From positions 1 to 7,075 of the forward strand of contig JALWTZ010000170.1 in the NCBI GenBank assembly GCA_026993285.1: DNA of 7,075 nt, read 5' to 3'. Source of the DNA: Lysobacterales bacterium. GTDB taxonomy: Bacteria > Pseudomonadota > Gammaproteobacteria > Xanthomonadales > S139-57. Below the pieces are notes generated by a model, which worked only from the letters and a program-made list of their open reading frames with translations, was not told the origin of the DNA and ran no database searches. The translations under genes were made by a program, and so were the position numbers. Positions 6,077 to 7,075 of the stretch are shown here, one piece after another (position 1 is the first letter of the stretch; each line of letters begins with the position of its first letter).

Positions 6077-7075
6077 TCAGTCATGGCTGCGTTTCGGGCC
6101 GCGGGAGCGACCACGGCCGCCGCCTCGCTTGCCGCCACGACGGGGCGGGCCGCTGCGGGGCTTTTCCGGGGGCGGGCGTTTGAGTTCAGCCAGCATGGCG
6201 TCTTCGATGGGCTGTACTTCCAGCGCATGGCCCAGGCGTTCCTCGATATCCGGCAGGATGAAGGCGTAATCCTCGCAGGCAAAACTGATGGCCACCCCTT
6301 CGGCACCCAGGCGGCCGGTACGGCCAATGCGGTGGATGTAGTCTTCCACATCGTTGGGCAGGTCGTAGTTGAACACATGGCTGACATCGGGAATGTGCAG
6401 GCCACGGGCGGCCACGTCGGTGGCCACCATGATGTCCAGTTCGCCGTCAGCGAAACGCTTGAGCATGCTCTGGCGCTTTTTCTGCGGGATGTCGCCGGAA
6501 AGCACGGCGGTCTTGAAGCCGTTGGCATCCAGCCAGCGCTTGAGCAGGTTGGCCACCCGCTTGGTGTTGACGAAGACGATGCTGCGGAAGGCCTGGGTTT
6601 CGCGCAACAGCCCCACCAGCAGGGCGATTTTCTCGTCCATGGCCGGGTAGTAGACCATCTGGCGAATCTGTTCCGGTGGCTGGTCCAGTTCGCCGGTCTG
6701 GATCAGTTCCGGCTCGTTCATGTGCTCGTAGGCCAGCTCGGTCACCCGGTAGCCCAGGGTGGCGGAAAAAAGCATGCTCTGGCGCTGTTCCGGTGGCGGC
6801 AGGCGGCGCAGCATGTAGCGGATATCCTTGATGAAGCCCAGGTCGAACATGCGGTCGGCCTCATCCAGTACCACCACTTCCATGTGCTTGAGCTTGTAGA
6901 CCCCCTGCTTGAAATAGTCGATCAGCCGCCCCGGCGTGCCGATGAGGATGTCGCAGCCCTGTTCGATGGTGCTGCGCTGTTTCTCGTAGTCCACGCCGCC
7001 ATAGGCCAGGGCCGCCTTCAGCGGCAGGTGGGGCAGGAGCTTTTCCAGATCACGGTGAATCTGGATCACCAGTTC
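6077..7075 (-). CDS. rhlB: DEAD-box ATP-dependent RNA helicase RhlB (C-terminal part)
   Basis: RhlB unwinds RNA and, in well-studied gammaproteobacteria, assists RNase E in the degradosome. The frame is open to the right edge, so the start, the Q motif and Walker A lie outside; 333 residues are visible, beginning ELVIQIHRD, the end of motif Ia. Counting from the Val at 7067-7069 as 1, the visible motifs are TPGRL (45-49), DEAD (69-72), SAT (102-104), ATDVAARGLHIP (216-227) and HRIGRTGR (246-253). Details matching RhlB rather than RhlE or DeaD are DRMFDLGFIKDIRY, HVFNYDLPNDVEDYIHRIGRTGR-type spacing and CEDYAFILPDIEERLGH. After about residue 297 comes a disordered basic tail rich in Pro, Arg and Gly (PRRGGKRGGGRGRSRG), probably RNA-binding. 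A GTG at 7067-7069 is inside the conserved core and is not the real start. The stop lies 68 bases before gspC on the same strand; the two products have no known functional link. Confidence 0.9.
   Translation of the reverse strand, partial: ELVIQIHRDLEKLLPHLPLKAALAYGGVDYEKQRSTIEQGCDILIGTPGRLIDYFKQGVYKLKHMEVVVLDEADRMFDLGFIKDIRYMLRRLPPPEQRQSMLFSATLGYRVTELAYEHMNEPELIQTGELDQPPEQIRQMVYYPAMDEKIALLVGLLRETQAFRSIVFVNTKRVANLLKRWLDANGFKTAVLSGDIPQKKRQSMLKRFADGELDIMVATDVAARGLHIPDVSHVFNYDLPNDVEDYIHRIGRTGRLGAEGVAISFACEDYAFILPDIEERLGHALEVQPIEDAMLAELKRPPPEKPRSGPPRRGGKRGGGRGRSRGPKRSHD

Noticed and set aside
4338..6269. A 643-codon plus-strand open frame across gspD, gspC and rhlB.
   Set aside because: It runs antisense through three conserved genes and shows no recognisable motif; it is a composition artefact.
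7067..7069. A GTG as start of the helicase gene.
   Set aside because: It encodes the Val of the conserved motif Ia stretch TRELV-x-Q-x-H, and the frame continues to the window edge.

Overview
The window comes from a G+C-rich gammaproteobacterium. The clearest pointers are an RhlB-type DEAD-box RNA helicase, a protein of the gammaproteobacterial RNA degradosome, and the strongly G/C-biased third codon positions of every gene. The genus cannot be fixed from the sequence; a marine or environmental lineage near Alcanivorax, Halomonas or Pseudomonas is only a guess.

Layout, left to right. Positions 1-531 (+) hold the 3' part of an unrecognised, tryptophan-rich, probably helical protein. Only 7 bases separate its stop from the stop of the convergent minus-strand block. 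That block, read right to left, is gspC (6008-5100), gspD (5095-3206), gspE (3209-1725) and gspF (1738-539). These are the inner-membrane clamp, outer-membrane secretin, cytoplasmic ATPase and inner-membrane platform protein of a type II secretion system (T2SS). The genes are packed with a 4-base gap (C/D), a 4-base ATGA overlap (D/E) and a 14-base overlap (E/F), so they almost certainly form one translationally coupled operon. Upstream, on the same strand, is the 3' part of rhlB (7075-6077). A 68-base gap between rhlB and gspC contains a plausible sigma-70-like promoter. The window has no non-coding stretch longer than 68 bases.

How the parts work together: GspE hydrolyses ATP at the cytoplasmic face and GspF anchors the assembly platform. 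GspC spans the inner membrane and contacts the secretin through its HR domain. GspD forms the outer-membrane channel for folded exoproteins. The operon stops after gspF: the pseudopilin genes (gspG-K) and gspL/gspM, which usually follow, are absent, so a working T2SS needs a second locus elsewhere.

I found no convincing undescribed system. The points most worth a second look are the split T2SS operon, a C9 homopolymer in gspC where slippage in either direction would remove the PDZ domain, the rhlB-gspC promoter, and the unidentified left-edge protein.
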